From Hydrogenophaga crocea (GTDB taxonomy: Bacteria; Pseudomonadota; Gammaproteobacteria; Burkholderiales; Burkholderiaceae_C): DNA of 64,000 nucleotides. Positions 41,581 to 48,355 of the stretch are shown here, piece by piece; position 1 is the first letter of the stretch, and every line of letters starts with the position of its first letter. The stretch spans positions 2,294,001-2,358,000 of the forward strand of contig NZ_CP049989.1 in NCBI RefSeq assembly GCF_011388215.1. The letters are read 5' to 3'. The translations under genes and the position numbers were made by a program. The notes under the pieces are model-generated. The model worked only from the letters and a program-made list of their open reading frames with translations. It was not told the origin of the DNA and did not search any database.

Positions 41581-42111
41581 ATGCCGCTCATCCGACCCAG
41601 CCGCGACGAAGACCTCGCCGCCATCACCCGCATCTACGCCCACCACGTGCTGCACGGCACCGGCACCTTCGAAACCACCCCGCCCACCGAGGCCGAAATG
41701 TCGCAGCGCCGCGCCGACGTGCTCGGCAAGCAGCTGCCCTGGCTGGTGCTCGAAGACGACAACGGCACGGTGATCGGCTACGCCTATGGCAACTGGTTCA
41801 AGCCGCGCCCGGCCTACCGTTTCTCGGTCGAAGACTCGATCTACCTCGCGCCCGAAGCCGCGGGCCGCGGCCTGGGCCGGCTGCTGCTGGCCGAACTCAT
41901 CGCGGTGCTCGAACGCTCGGGCATCCGCAAGGTGATGGCCGTGATCGGCGATTCCGCGAACGCGGGCTCGGTGGGCGTGCACCGCGCGCTGGGCTTCAGC
42001 GAGATCGGCGTGGTCAGGGCCTGCGGCTGGAAGTTCGGCCGCTGGCTGGACATCGTGCTGATGGAAAAGGCCATCGGCGCGGCCGACACCACGCCGCCGC
42101 AGGAGGGCTGA
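41581..42111 (+). CDS. GNAT family N-acetyltransferase, phosphinothricin-acetyltransferase-like
   Basis: 176-aa GNAT enzyme. IRPSRDEDLAAITRIYAHHV at the start, YRFSVEDSIYLAPEAAGRGL with the acetyl-CoA loop AAGRGLGR, and NAGSVGVHRALGFSEIG are characteristic of the Pat/YncA group, which acetylates amino-acid-like substrates such as phosphinothricin or methionine sulfone. The stop TGA shares one base with the next ATG at 42111, so the two genes are coupled. The real substrate is unknown. Confidence 0.93.
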   Translation: MPLIRPSRDEDLAAITRIYAHHVLHGTGTFETTPPTEAEMSQRRADVLGKQLPWLVLEDDNGTVIGYAYGNWFKPRPAYRFSVEDSIYLAPEAAGRGLGRLLLAELIAVLERSGIRKVMAVIGDSANAGSVGVHRALGFSEIGVVRACGWKFGRWLDIVLMEKAIGAADTTPPQEG

Positions 42112-42563
42112 TGGCGCGCGCGAAGAACAAGACCGTGGCGGTCTGGCTGGCCCTGGTCGGCGGCTCGCTGGGTCTGCACCGCTTCTACCTGCGCGGCCTG
42201 GGCGACTGGATCGGCTGGCTGCACCCGCTGCCCACGGCGCTGGGCTGGTACGGCGTGGAGCGCGTGCTGGCCTACGGCCAGGACGACAAGCTCTCGTGGG
42301 TGCTGATCCCCTTCCTGGGCCTGAGCATCGCGGCCGCCTGCCTCACGGGCATCGTCTACGCGCTCAGCGACGCCGAAAAATGGGACCGCTGGTTCAACCC
42401 CGAGGCGCCCGGTCAGGCCGCGGCGCGCACCAACTGGCTCACCATCGGCGCGCTCGTGATGGCGCTGCTCGTGGGCACCATTGCCTTCATGGGCAGCCTG
42501 GCCTTCGGCATCCAGCGCTACTTCGAGTACCAGGTCGAAGAGGCGCGCAAGATCAGCCAGTGA
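42111..42563 (+). CDS. TM2-domain-like membrane protein
   Basis: 150-aa protein with three to four hydrophobic segments. The N terminus KNKTVAVWLALVGGSLGLHR followed by FYLRG resembles the TM2 domain (LGxHRFYLG). Charged C-terminal tail VEEARKISQ. It overlaps the acetyltransferase gene by one base and converges on the AEC transporter gene, 12 bp away. Function unknown. Confidence 0.85.
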   Translation: MARAKNKTVAVWLALVGGSLGLHRFYLRGLGDWIGWLHPLPTALGWYGVERVLAYGQDDKLSWVLIPFLGLSIAAACLTGIVYALSDAEKWDRWFNPEAPGQAAARTNWLTIGALVMALLVGTIAFMGSLAFGIQRYFEYQVEEARKISQ

Positions 42564-42575
42564 CGCACCCCGGTC

Positions 42576-43532
42576 TCAGTTGAGCCAGGCCATGAGCCCC
42601 ATGACCAGGCTCAGCGTGAGCGGCGCCGCGAGCGTCGACAGGCCCATGGTCGCGGTGGTGAGTTCCTGCGCAGTCTGGTAGCGCTGCGCGAACAGGAACA
42701 CGTTGGCGCCCACGGGCAGCGCCGCGGTGACCACCACCACCGTGAGCGGCAGGCCCGTAACCCCCACCGACCACGCGCCCACCGCCACCATCAGCGGCAG
42801 CAGAAGGTTCTTGGCCGCCACCACCTCGAGCGCGGCGCGCCAGTGGCCCTTGAGCGGCGTGGCCGCCAGGCTCACGCCCACGAGCACCAGCGCGATCGGG
42901 CCGAAGGCGCTGCCCAACAGCTGCAGCGGCTTGTCCACCACCCCGGGCAGTGACCAGCCCGTCTGCGCGAACAGCAGGCCGCTGATGATGGGCAGCGGGA
43001 TCGGGTGGATCAGCGTGCCCCGCGCCACCGAGCCCACCGTGGCCCAGAGGCGGCGCGCCTCCCCGCCCTGGGCGCGCGCTTCGCGCGCGACGATGAGCTC
43101 GAGCACGATGGAGCCCACGCTCAACTGGATCAGCGCGTGCACCGACACCAGCGTGAGCAGCGTGACCAGGCCCTGCTTGCCGTAGGCCAGTTCGATCAGC
43201 GTGATGCCGATCATGACCATGTTCGAGAAGGTGGCGGCCAGGCCCAGCACCACGCTGCGCGTGGTGGCGCCGTGGCGCCACACGCACAGGCCCAGCAGCA
43301 GCAGCGTCGACGGGAAGTACGCCAGCATGGGCCGCAGATCGAGCTGCTCGAAGCGCACCGCGCTCATGGTGCGAAACAGCAGCGCCGGGATCAGCACCAT
43401 GAAGACCAGGTTGGACAGGTCCTTCAGCGCGGCCTCGCGGATCCATTGCAGGCGACCGGCCATGAAGCCCAGGCCGACCAGCAGGAACACGGGGGTGAGA
43501 GAAACGAAGACGGGGTGCGAGGCGAGGTTCAC
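42576..43532 (-). CDS. AEC family transporter (auxin-efflux-carrier type)
   Basis: 318-aa membrane protein with about ten hydrophobic segments. Family features: SLTPVFLLVGLGFMAGRLQW at the start, NLVFMVLIPALLFRTMS, and the C-terminal half with LTVVVVTAALPVGANVFLFA. Such bacterial proteins move dicarboxylates or other organic anions across the inner membrane; the substrate is not evident. It stands alone between convergent and same-direction neighbours. Confidence 0.92.
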   Translation of the reverse strand: MNLASHPVFVSLTPVFLLVGLGFMAGRLQWIREAALKDLSNLVFMVLIPALLFRTMSAVRFEQLDLRPMLAYFPSTLLLLGLCVWRHGATTRSVVLGLAATFSNMVMIGITLIELAYGKQGLVTLLTLVSVHALIQLSVGSIVLELIVAREARAQGGEARRLWATVGSVARGTLIHPIPLPIISGLLFAQTGWSLPGVVDKPLQLLGSAFGPIALVLVGVSLAATPLKGHWRAALEVVAAKNLLLPLMVAVGAWSVGVTGLPLTVVVVTAALPVGANVFLFAQRYQTAQELTTATMGLSTLAAPLTLSLVMGLMAWLN

Positions 43533-43584
43533 CCGGCGATGGTATCGCCGCGGTGCCCACCGGCCGCTGGCTCAGTGCATCGGC

Positions 43585-43836
43585 TCAGTGCGCATGGCGC
43601 ATGCCGCAGGTCTTGCCGATGGCCAGGCCTTTGCAGGCGATCGCGAGCTCGGCGTGGCAGACCTTCTCGCCCTTGCCCGCTTCGAGGCACTTGGCCGCAG
43701 CTTCGTGCGCCCGGGCCATCGCGCGGTGGCGCTGCACGTCTTCCTGCGTTTCCTGCTGCGAATGCTGGGCGTGGGCGCTGCCCAGGGTCAGCAGCGGGAT
43801 CAGGGCACAGAGAACAAGGGTCTTGGTCATGGTCAT
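43585..43836 (-). CDS. small periplasmic Cys/His-containing protein
   Basis: 83-aa protein with a clear signal peptide (KTLVLCALIPLLTLGSAHAQ). The mature part of about 60 residues has four cysteines (KCLEAGKGEKVCHAELAIAC, then KTC) and ends in MRHAH. Two disulfides or a metal site are possible. It starts 20 bp after the stop of a Fur/Zur-family gene on the same strand, so it is in that operon and may be a zinc-related periplasmic factor (inference). I do not recognise a named family. Confidence 0.8.
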   Translation of the reverse strand: MTMTKTLVLCALIPLLTLGSAHAQHSQQETQEDVQRHRAMARAHEAAAKCLEAGKGEKVCHAELAIACKGLAIGKTCGMRHAH

Positions 43837-43856
43837 GGGTTCCGGAAAAAAAGGGA

Positions 43857-44354
43857 TCAGGCGCCGCCGCCGGCGCTGCACGGCGCGCACACGCCACGCA
43901 GTGCAAGCTCCACGCGCTCCACGCTGTCGCCCTGCTGGGCGAGGCCGCGCTGCAACTCGCGCAGCCAGCCGCGGCCCGCGGCCGGCAGTGCACCGAGCGC
44001 GCGGTCCTGGCCGCAGCGGCGGCACTCGAAGCGCGGCAACAGCGGCGCCGCGCGCGCACCGGCCTCGGCGCCCTGCAGCGTGAAGCGCCAGGTGCGGCGG
44101 TCGTCGCTGTGGCGCGCGAGCACCTGGCAGGCGGCCAGGCGGTCGAGCAGGCGGTAGAGCGTGACGCGGTTGGGCTCGTGCCCGCGCTGGTGCAGCGCCT
44201 GCAGCACCTGGGCGTGGGTGAGCCCCTGGCCCGGCCGCGCAAGGAACACGCCCAGCACAGCGCGCGTGGCCAGCGTGCGGCGCAGGCCGGCGGCTTCGAG
44301 CCGGGCCTGCACGTGCTCGGGAACGGCGTCGGTTTCGGCGGACGGGCGGGGCAT
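43857..44354 (-). CDS. Fur family transcriptional regulator, Zur-like
   Basis: 165-aa metalloregulator. Winged helix LEAAGLRRTLATRAVLGVFL, LTHAQVLQALHQRGHEPNRV, TLYRLLDRLAACQVL; structural zinc pairs CRRC and CAPC. The regulatory His-rich motif of classical Fur is reduced (FECRRCGQDRALGAL), which fits Zur or a peroxide/zinc-type member better. It is divergent from the EamA gene across 42 bp containing a dyad and is followed by a small Cys/His protein. Likely a zinc-responsive repressor that controls itself. Confidence 0.87.
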   Translation of the reverse strand: MPRPSAETDAVPEHVQARLEAAGLRRTLATRAVLGVFLARPGQGLTHAQVLQALHQRGHEPNRVTLYRLLDRLAACQVLARHSDDRRTWRFTLQGAEAGARAAPLLPRFECRRCGQDRALGALPAAGRGWLRELQRGLAQQGDSVERVELALRGVCAPCSAGGGA

Positions 44355-44365
44355 GGGCAGCTCTC

Positions 44366-44389
44366 TTAATGCAATCGAGTTGCGAATAA
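44366..44389. promoter_or_regulatory. AT-rich dyad, candidate Fur/Zur box
   Basis: TGCAA (44370-44374) and TTGCG (44380-44384) in inverted orientation around TCGAG, flanked by TTAA and AATAA, within the 42-bp region between the Zur-like and EamA genes. It is one of few AT-rich stretches in the area. Confidence 0.5.
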
Positions 44390-44396
44390 TAACCGC

Positions 44397-45338
44397 ATGT
44401 CCCGGGCCGGACCGCGGACCCTCGGGCCACTGACTACACTGCCCGCTCACCCACCGCCGGTCCCGCCCTTGCCCACCTCGCACCTGCTGCTCGCCCTCGC
44501 CGTCGTCGCGGTCTGGGGCACCAACTTCGTCGTCATCCGCTGGGGCCTGGACGGTCTGCCGCCTTTCCTGTTCGCGACCCTGCGCTTCGCTTTCTCGGCC
44601 CTGCCCTGGCTGCTGTTCGTGCCGCGGCCCGCAGCGCCCTGGCGCTCGGTGGCGGCCTTCGGCGTGCTGCTGGGCGCGGGCCAGTTCGGCCTGCTGTTCC
44701 TGGGCATCAACGGGCACATTGCACCCGGGCTCGCGTCGCTGGTGGTGCAGATGCAGGTGTTCTTCACCATCGGCCTGTCGCTGTGGCTCATGCGCGAGCG
44801 CGTGCGCGGCTTCCAGCTGGCCGGGCTGGCGCTCGCGCTGCTGGGGCTGGGCGTGATCGTCGCCAACCTCGACGCCACCGTGACCCTGCTCGGCCTGGGG
44901 CTGATCCTGGGTGCGGCCTTCTTCTGGGCCTGCGCCAACCTGGTCATCAAGTCGCTCGGGCCGGTGAACATGCTGCACTTCATGGTCTGGAGCAGCGTGT
45001 TCGCGGTGCCGCCCCTGCTGCTGCTGTCGCTGCTCACCGAAGGCCCCGCGACCATCGCGCAGTCGCTGCGCGCGGCCGATGGCGTGGTGTGGGCCAGCGT
45101 GGCCTGGCAGGCCGTGGGCAACACGCTGTTCGGCTACGGCGCGTGGAACTGGCTGCTCGCACGCCACCCCGCGGCCACGGTCACCCCCATGGCGCTGCTG
45201 GTGCCGGTGTTCGGCATGAGCGCCTCGGCCCTGAGCCTGGGCGAGGCCATGCCGGCCTGGAAACTGGGCGCCTGCGCGCTGGTGCTGGGCGGCCTGGCGG
45301 TGATCGTGTTCTGGCCGCGGTGGCGGAAGGGACACTGA
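44397..45338 (+). CDS. EamA/DMT family transporter
   Basis: 313-aa drug/metabolite transporter-type membrane protein with ten hydrophobic segments in two EamA repeats (HLLLALAVVAVWGTNFVVIR in the first; TLLGLGLILGAAFFWACANL in the second). NTLFGYGAWNWLLARHPAAT and TPMALLVPVFGMSASALSLG are typical of the YddG/PecM-like group. It exports small metabolites, often amino acids. The ATG at 44397 gives a short leader of about 28 residues; a start nearer to the first helix is possible. Divergent from the Zur-like gene. Confidence 0.92.
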   Translation: MSRAGPRTLGPLTTLPAHPPPVPPLPTSHLLLALAVVAVWGTNFVVIRWGLDGLPPFLFATLRFAFSALPWLLFVPRPAAPWRSVAAFGVLLGAGQFGLLFLGINGHIAPGLASLVVQMQVFFTIGLSLWLMRERVRGFQLAGLALALLGLGVIVANLDATVTLLGLGLILGAAFFWACANLVIKSLGPVNMLHFMVWSSVFAVPPLLLLSLLTEGPATIAQSLRAADGVVWASVAWQAVGNTLFGYGAWNWLLARHPAATVTPMALLVPVFGMSASALSLGEAMPAWKLGACALVLGGLAVIVFWPRWRKGH

Positions 45339-45444
45339 GCGAGCAGGCCCACGCGGCGGGCCGGGGGCCATTCGCGCAGGGCGAACCCGGCGATCGCGGG
45401 GGTGCGCGAGGTGCCACGCGCGAAACGCCACGAGCACCGACACC

Positions 45445-46464
45445 TCAGCGATGCACCTCCCCCTCGCCCGCAGCCGCCAGCATCGCCATCAGCTGCCGCC
45501 GGATCAGGATGCCCGGCCGGTCGGAGTCCATCGAAAACTCCACCCCGCGCCGCCGCAGGTCCACCACCGCGTCCGGGTCGGTCGACTCCAGGATCTCCTT
45601 GTCCTCGCGCGTGATCTCGGCGTCGAAGTCGATCAGCATCTGCGCCGGGCAATCGGCCTCGGTGTCGTTGCGGAACAGCCATTGGCACAGCTGGATGCGG
45701 CCATCGTCGATCGGCGTGAAGCAATTGATGATCACGTGCCGCACCCCGCTCGGGTACTCGATGTCGAGCCGGCGCGAGAACGGCTGCATGTAGGCGTTGC
45801 GCATGTGGCGCTGCGTGATCGGGTCCTTCACGCCGCTGATGCGCTGGAAGCGCGCCGGATTGGCCGCGTCGATCACGGTCTCGGCGTGAAAGCCCTGCCC
45901 GTTCTCGACGATGTCGTACTTGCTCGGCTTGGGCTGCGCCGCCACGCCGAAGGTGGCGCGGTGCACAAAGCTGAAGTGCGAGTTGTCGAACGAATTTTCC
46001 AGCGCGCGCACCGGGCTGGTGTTCCAGGTTTCGTAGAACTGGAAGATGGTGCGCCAGCCCGGTGCACCGAACTCGGGCATCTCGGGAATGTCGGCCTCGG
46101 GCGTCTCCAGCGCCACCCAGGCATAGCCATAGCGGGCGGTGCAGGCATAGGCGGGCGTGCCGTAGTCCTTGGGAATTTCACGGTCCGCGCCGTACTGCGG
46201 AATCTCGATCACGCGCCCGCTGCGGTTGTAGACCCAGCCGTGGTATCCGCACTGCAGCTTGCCGTTCTTGCACCAGCCCTTGCTGAGCTTGGCGGTGCGG
46301 TGGCAGCAGCGGTCCTTGAGGGCGGCGGGCTCACCGTGCTCGTCGAGAAAGAGCACGATGTTCTCGCCCAGCAGCGTGAAGGGTTTGGGGCCGTCCTGCA
46401 GGTCCGCGAGCGGCATCACGGCGTGCCAGTGGCGGCGGAAGACGGGTTGTTGGGTGACGAGCAT
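45445..46464 (-). CDS. Rieske 2Fe-2S ring-hydroxylating oxygenase, alpha subunit type
   Basis: 339-aa oxygenase of the vanillate demethylase/phthalate dioxygenase type. The Rieske ligands are Cys53-x-His55 and Cys72-x2-His75; the mononuclear iron site is in ALENSFDNSHFSFVH with His163 and His168. It would hydroxylate or demethylate a ring substrate with electrons from a separate reductase, none of which is adjacent. AGGAG precedes the ATG. Its leader carries the same structured element as the divergent NMT1-like gene, so the substrate may be a purine or a related N-heterocycle (inference, see riboswitch). Confidence 0.93.
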   Translation of the reverse strand: MLVTQQPVFRRHWHAVMPLADLQDGPKPFTLLGENIVLFLDEHGEPAALKDRCCHRTAKLSKGWCKNGKLQCGYHGWVYNRSGRVIEIPQYGADREIPKDYGTPAYACTARYGYAWVALETPEADIPEMPEFGAPGWRTIFQFYETWNTSPVRALENSFDNSHFSFVHRATFGVAAQPKPSKYDIVENGQGFHAETVIDAANPARFQRISGVKDPITQRHMRNAYMQPFSRRLDIEYPSGVRHVIINCFTPIDDGRIQLCQWLFRNDTEADCPAQMLIDFDAEITREDKEILESTDPDAVVDLRRRGVEFSMDSDRPGILIRRQLMAMLAAAGEGEVHR

Positions 46465-46503
46465 GGAAGCACTCCTGCGGAAATGGCTTGAACGGGGGGC
46501 TCA

Positions 46504-46562
46504 AGAGCAATTTCCTGCTCGCGCGGGCCGTGGGCACGGGGCGGGCTGAACGCTTCTACTCT
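46504..46562 (-). promoter_or_regulatory. NMT1-motif (xanthine-class) riboswitch candidate, Rieske-side copy
   Basis: Read on the minus strand, the element begins AGAGTAGAAGCGTTCAGC and ends GGAAATTGCTCT. The ends pair (AGAGUA with UGCUCU, one G-U) as a closing stem. A variable inner stem (GCCCGC with GCGAGC, one mismatch, capped by CCGU-GCCC-ACGG) separates two invariant strands. Sequence and layout match my memory of the NMT1-motif RNA, described as a xanthine/urate riboswitch. The conserved GGAAAT could alternatively pair with ATTTCC just upstream of the AGGAG ribosome site (46472-46484), a possible switch for translation of the Rieske gene. Confidence 0.75.
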
Positions 46563-46575
46563 CAGCCCGCACTGT

Positions 46576-46591
46576 AGCAAGACGCAGACCA
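46576..46591 (-). promoter_or_regulatory. sigma-54-like -24/-12 element toward the Rieske gene
   Basis: Minus strand TGGTCTGCGTCTTGCT: GG and GC separated by exactly 10 bp, with a good TTGCT -12 box and a weaker -24 box. The GC is 14 bp before the riboswitch element, the same distance as in the opposite copy. Confidence 0.4.
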
Positions 46592-46644
46592 CCGCGGCCC
46601 CACACGGCTGTGCACCGCGCGCACCGGTGCGGTGCAATGCGGGC

Positions 46645-46660
46645 TGGCACGGCTCGTGCA
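46645..46660 (+). promoter_or_regulatory. sigma-54-like -24/-12 element toward the NMT1-like gene
   Basis: TGGCACGGCTCGTGCA: the -24 box TGGCACG is perfect, and GG-N10-GC spacing is kept; one mismatch (GTGC for TTGC) at -12. A start about 12 bp downstream would place +1 right at the riboswitch element. Central palindromes (GCACCGGTGC at 46621-46630, TGCACCGC/GCGGTGCA at 46611-46636) lie between the two promoters. Confidence 0.5.
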
Positions 46661-46673
46661 AACACCAGCCTCA

Positions 46674-46727
46674 AGAGTAGAAGCGTTCAGCGGACCGCCC
46701 CATCAGGCACCGCCCGGAAATTGCTCT
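46674..46727 (+). promoter_or_regulatory. NMT1-motif (xanthine-class) riboswitch candidate, NMT1-side copy
   Basis: Starts AGAGTAGAAGCGTTCAGC (46674-46691) and ends GGAAATTGCTCT (46716-46727), identical to the opposite copy at both ends. The inner stem is different (GCGG with CCGC), i.e. conserved structure with changed sequence. The downstream gene is an NMT1/SsuA-like binding protein followed by a purine-type deaminase, exactly the context for which the motif was named. A hairpin at 46734-46753 may be the expression platform. Confidence 0.8.
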
Positions 46728-46733
46728 GTTGCC

Positions 46734-46753
46734 CCGGCGCCTGCGCGCGCCGG
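46734..46753 (+). terminator. hairpin downstream of the NMT1-side riboswitch
   Basis: CCGGCGC / GCGCCGG, a perfect 7-bp stem with a 6-base loop, 6 bp after the riboswitch and 27 bp before the ATG at 46781. No T run, so it more likely affects access to the GGAGAA ribosome site than causes termination. Confidence 0.4.
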
Positions 46754-46780
46754 ATCGCTCACAGCCCGCCGGAGAACCGC

Positions 46781-47812
46781 ATGCAGCGCCGCCGCTTTCT
46801 CGCCCAGTCCCTCGCCTCCTCTGCCGCCCTGGCCCTGCCCAGCGTGTGGGCCCAGGGAGCGCCCAAGCCCACCCCGATCAAGTTCACGCTCGACTTCCGC
46901 GTCACGGGCCAGACCGCGCCCTTCTTTCTTGCGCAGCAGCGCGGCCACTACGCGGCCGAGGGCCTGGACGTGAGCATCGACGTGGGCTCGGGCTCGGTCG
47001 CGTCCATCACACGCATCGTGAGTGGCGCCTACCAGATGGGCCTGGGCGACATCAGCTCGCTGATCGAATTCCAGGCCGCCAACGGCGGCACGCCCGCGGT
47101 GCAGGCGGTGTACCAGTACTACAACCGCGCGCCCTTCGCCATCATCGGCCGCAAGGACCGCGGCATCACCGGCGACTTCAAGAGCCTGCAGGGCAAGAAG
47201 GTCGCGGCCGCGGCGGTCGAGTCCACCCGCCGCGCCTGGCCCATGGTGGCGCGCCGGCTGCGCGTGAACGAAGACTTCTTCACCTGGACCACCACCGACT
47301 TCTCGCAGCGCGACAACGTGATGGTGCGCGGCGACGTGGACGCTGCCACCTATTTCCACGACTCGGCCGTCTCGCTCTTCTCGCGCATGAAGCTCGACGA
47401 GCTCTCGGTGCTCAAGTACACCGACGCCGGCGTGAACCTCTACGGCAACGCCATCCTCGCGGGCAACGCGCTGATCACGCAGAACCCGGGCGCGGTCGCG
47501 GCTTTCCTGCGGGCCACCAACCGCGGCATCCAGGAAGCCTTCAACGACCCGGCCGCGGCCATCGCCGCCACCAAGGCGCGCGAGCCCATCCTCGTGGAAG
47601 CCGTGGAGCTCGAACGCTGGCGCATCACACGCGAGTACATCGCCGCGCCCGACACGCGCAGCCACGGCCTGGGCGACGTGCTCAAGCGCACGCTGGAGCA
47701 GCAGGTGGACGAGGTGAGCGAGGTCTACAAGCTCAAGACCCGCCCCGGCGCGGAGGGCATCTTCCACCGCGGCTTCCTGCCCTCGCTCAACGAGCGGACG
47801 CTGAAAGCATGA
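46781..47812 (+). CDS. NMT1/SsuA-like ABC transporter solute-binding protein
   Basis: 343-aa periplasmic binding protein of the NMT1/taurine/nitrate type. Signal peptide QRRRFLAQSLASSAALALPS with an RRRF twin-arginine-like start; the mature part has KFTLDFRVTGQTAPFFLAQQ and RGHYAAEGLDVSIDVGSGSV, typical of the family. GGAG precedes the ATG at 46781. First gene of binding protein - deaminase - ureD under a putative xanthine-type riboswitch, so it probably binds a purine or related compound. No permease or ATPase gene is adjacent. Confidence 0.92.
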   Translation: MQRRRFLAQSLASSAALALPSVWAQGAPKPTPIKFTLDFRVTGQTAPFFLAQQRGHYAAEGLDVSIDVGSGSVASITRIVSGAYQMGLGDISSLIEFQAANGGTPAVQAVYQYYNRAPFAIIGRKDRGITGDFKSLQGKKVAAAAVESTRRAWPMVARRLRVNEDFFTWTTTDFSQRDNVMVRGDVDAATYFHDSAVSLFSRMKLDELSVLKYTDAGVNLYGNAILAGNALITQNPGAVAAFLRATNRGIQEAFNDPAAAIAATKAREPILVEAVELERWRITREYIAAPDTRSHGLGDVLKRTLEQQVDEVSEVYKLKTRPGAEGIFHRGFLPSLNERTLKA

Positions 47813-48315
47813 GCGCTGATCTGCCCGACGAAGTCGCGGTCGACGAGCGCGACGGCCGCTATCTGCGCCAGGCCATCGCCTGGTCGCTGACCGCGCGCGA
47901 GCGCGGCAACCGCCCCTTCGGCGCGGTGGTGATCGGCGAAGACGGCACGGTGCTCACCGAGGCCTATTGCAACACCGGCGAAACCGGCGACTGCACCGGC
48001 CACGCCGAAACCAACGCGGTGCGCCAGCTCGGCAACCGCTACCCGCGCGAGGTGCTCGCGCGCGCCACGCTGTACTCGTCGGCCGAGCCCTGCGTGATGT
48101 GCGCGGGCGCGATCTTCTGGAGCGCGATCGGCCGCGTGGTGTACGGCATCGACGCGGTGCGCCTGCGCGTGTTCCGCGGCGAACGCGCCGAACAGCGCGA
48201 CGCCGAGCTCTCGTGCCGCGACGTGTTCGCGGCCTCGCCCCACCCCATCGCCTGCATCGGTCCCGCGCTGATCGGCGAGGCCAGCGAAGCGCACCGCGGC
48301 TTCTGGAAGACCTGA
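47809..48315 (+). CDS. nucleoside/nucleobase deaminase, guanine-deaminase-like
   Basis: 168-aa zinc deaminase of the CDA fold. HAE at 65-67 (His65 ligand, Glu67 proton shuttle) and PCVMC with Cys95 and Cys98. The length and the ATLYSSAEPCVMCAGAIFWS segment resemble small bacterial guanine deaminases, which turn guanine into xanthine. The ATG overlaps the stop of the binding-protein gene (47809-47812). The riboswitch upstream, the possible xanthine ligand and ureD downstream all fit purine degradation. A tRNA-adenosine deaminase is less likely in this setting. Confidence 0.9.
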   Translation: MSADLPDEVAVDERDGRYLRQAIAWSLTARERGNRPFGAVVIGEDGTVLTEAYCNTGETGDCTGHAETNAVRQLGNRYPREVLARATLYSSAEPCVMCAGAIFWSAIGRVVYGIDAVRLRVFRGERAEQRDAELSCRDVFAASPHPIACIGPALIGEASEAHRGFWKT

Positions 48316-48355
48316 GCCACCCACCCCGGGGCGGTGCGCCGCCTACACTCCCTGC

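Noticed and set aside
46545..46691. 18-bp inverted repeats as ends of a small transposable element (MITE)
   Set aside because: The repeats lie at matching distances from both genes, have partner strands forming an RNA stem, and show no target-site duplication; divergent riboswitch leaders explain them better.
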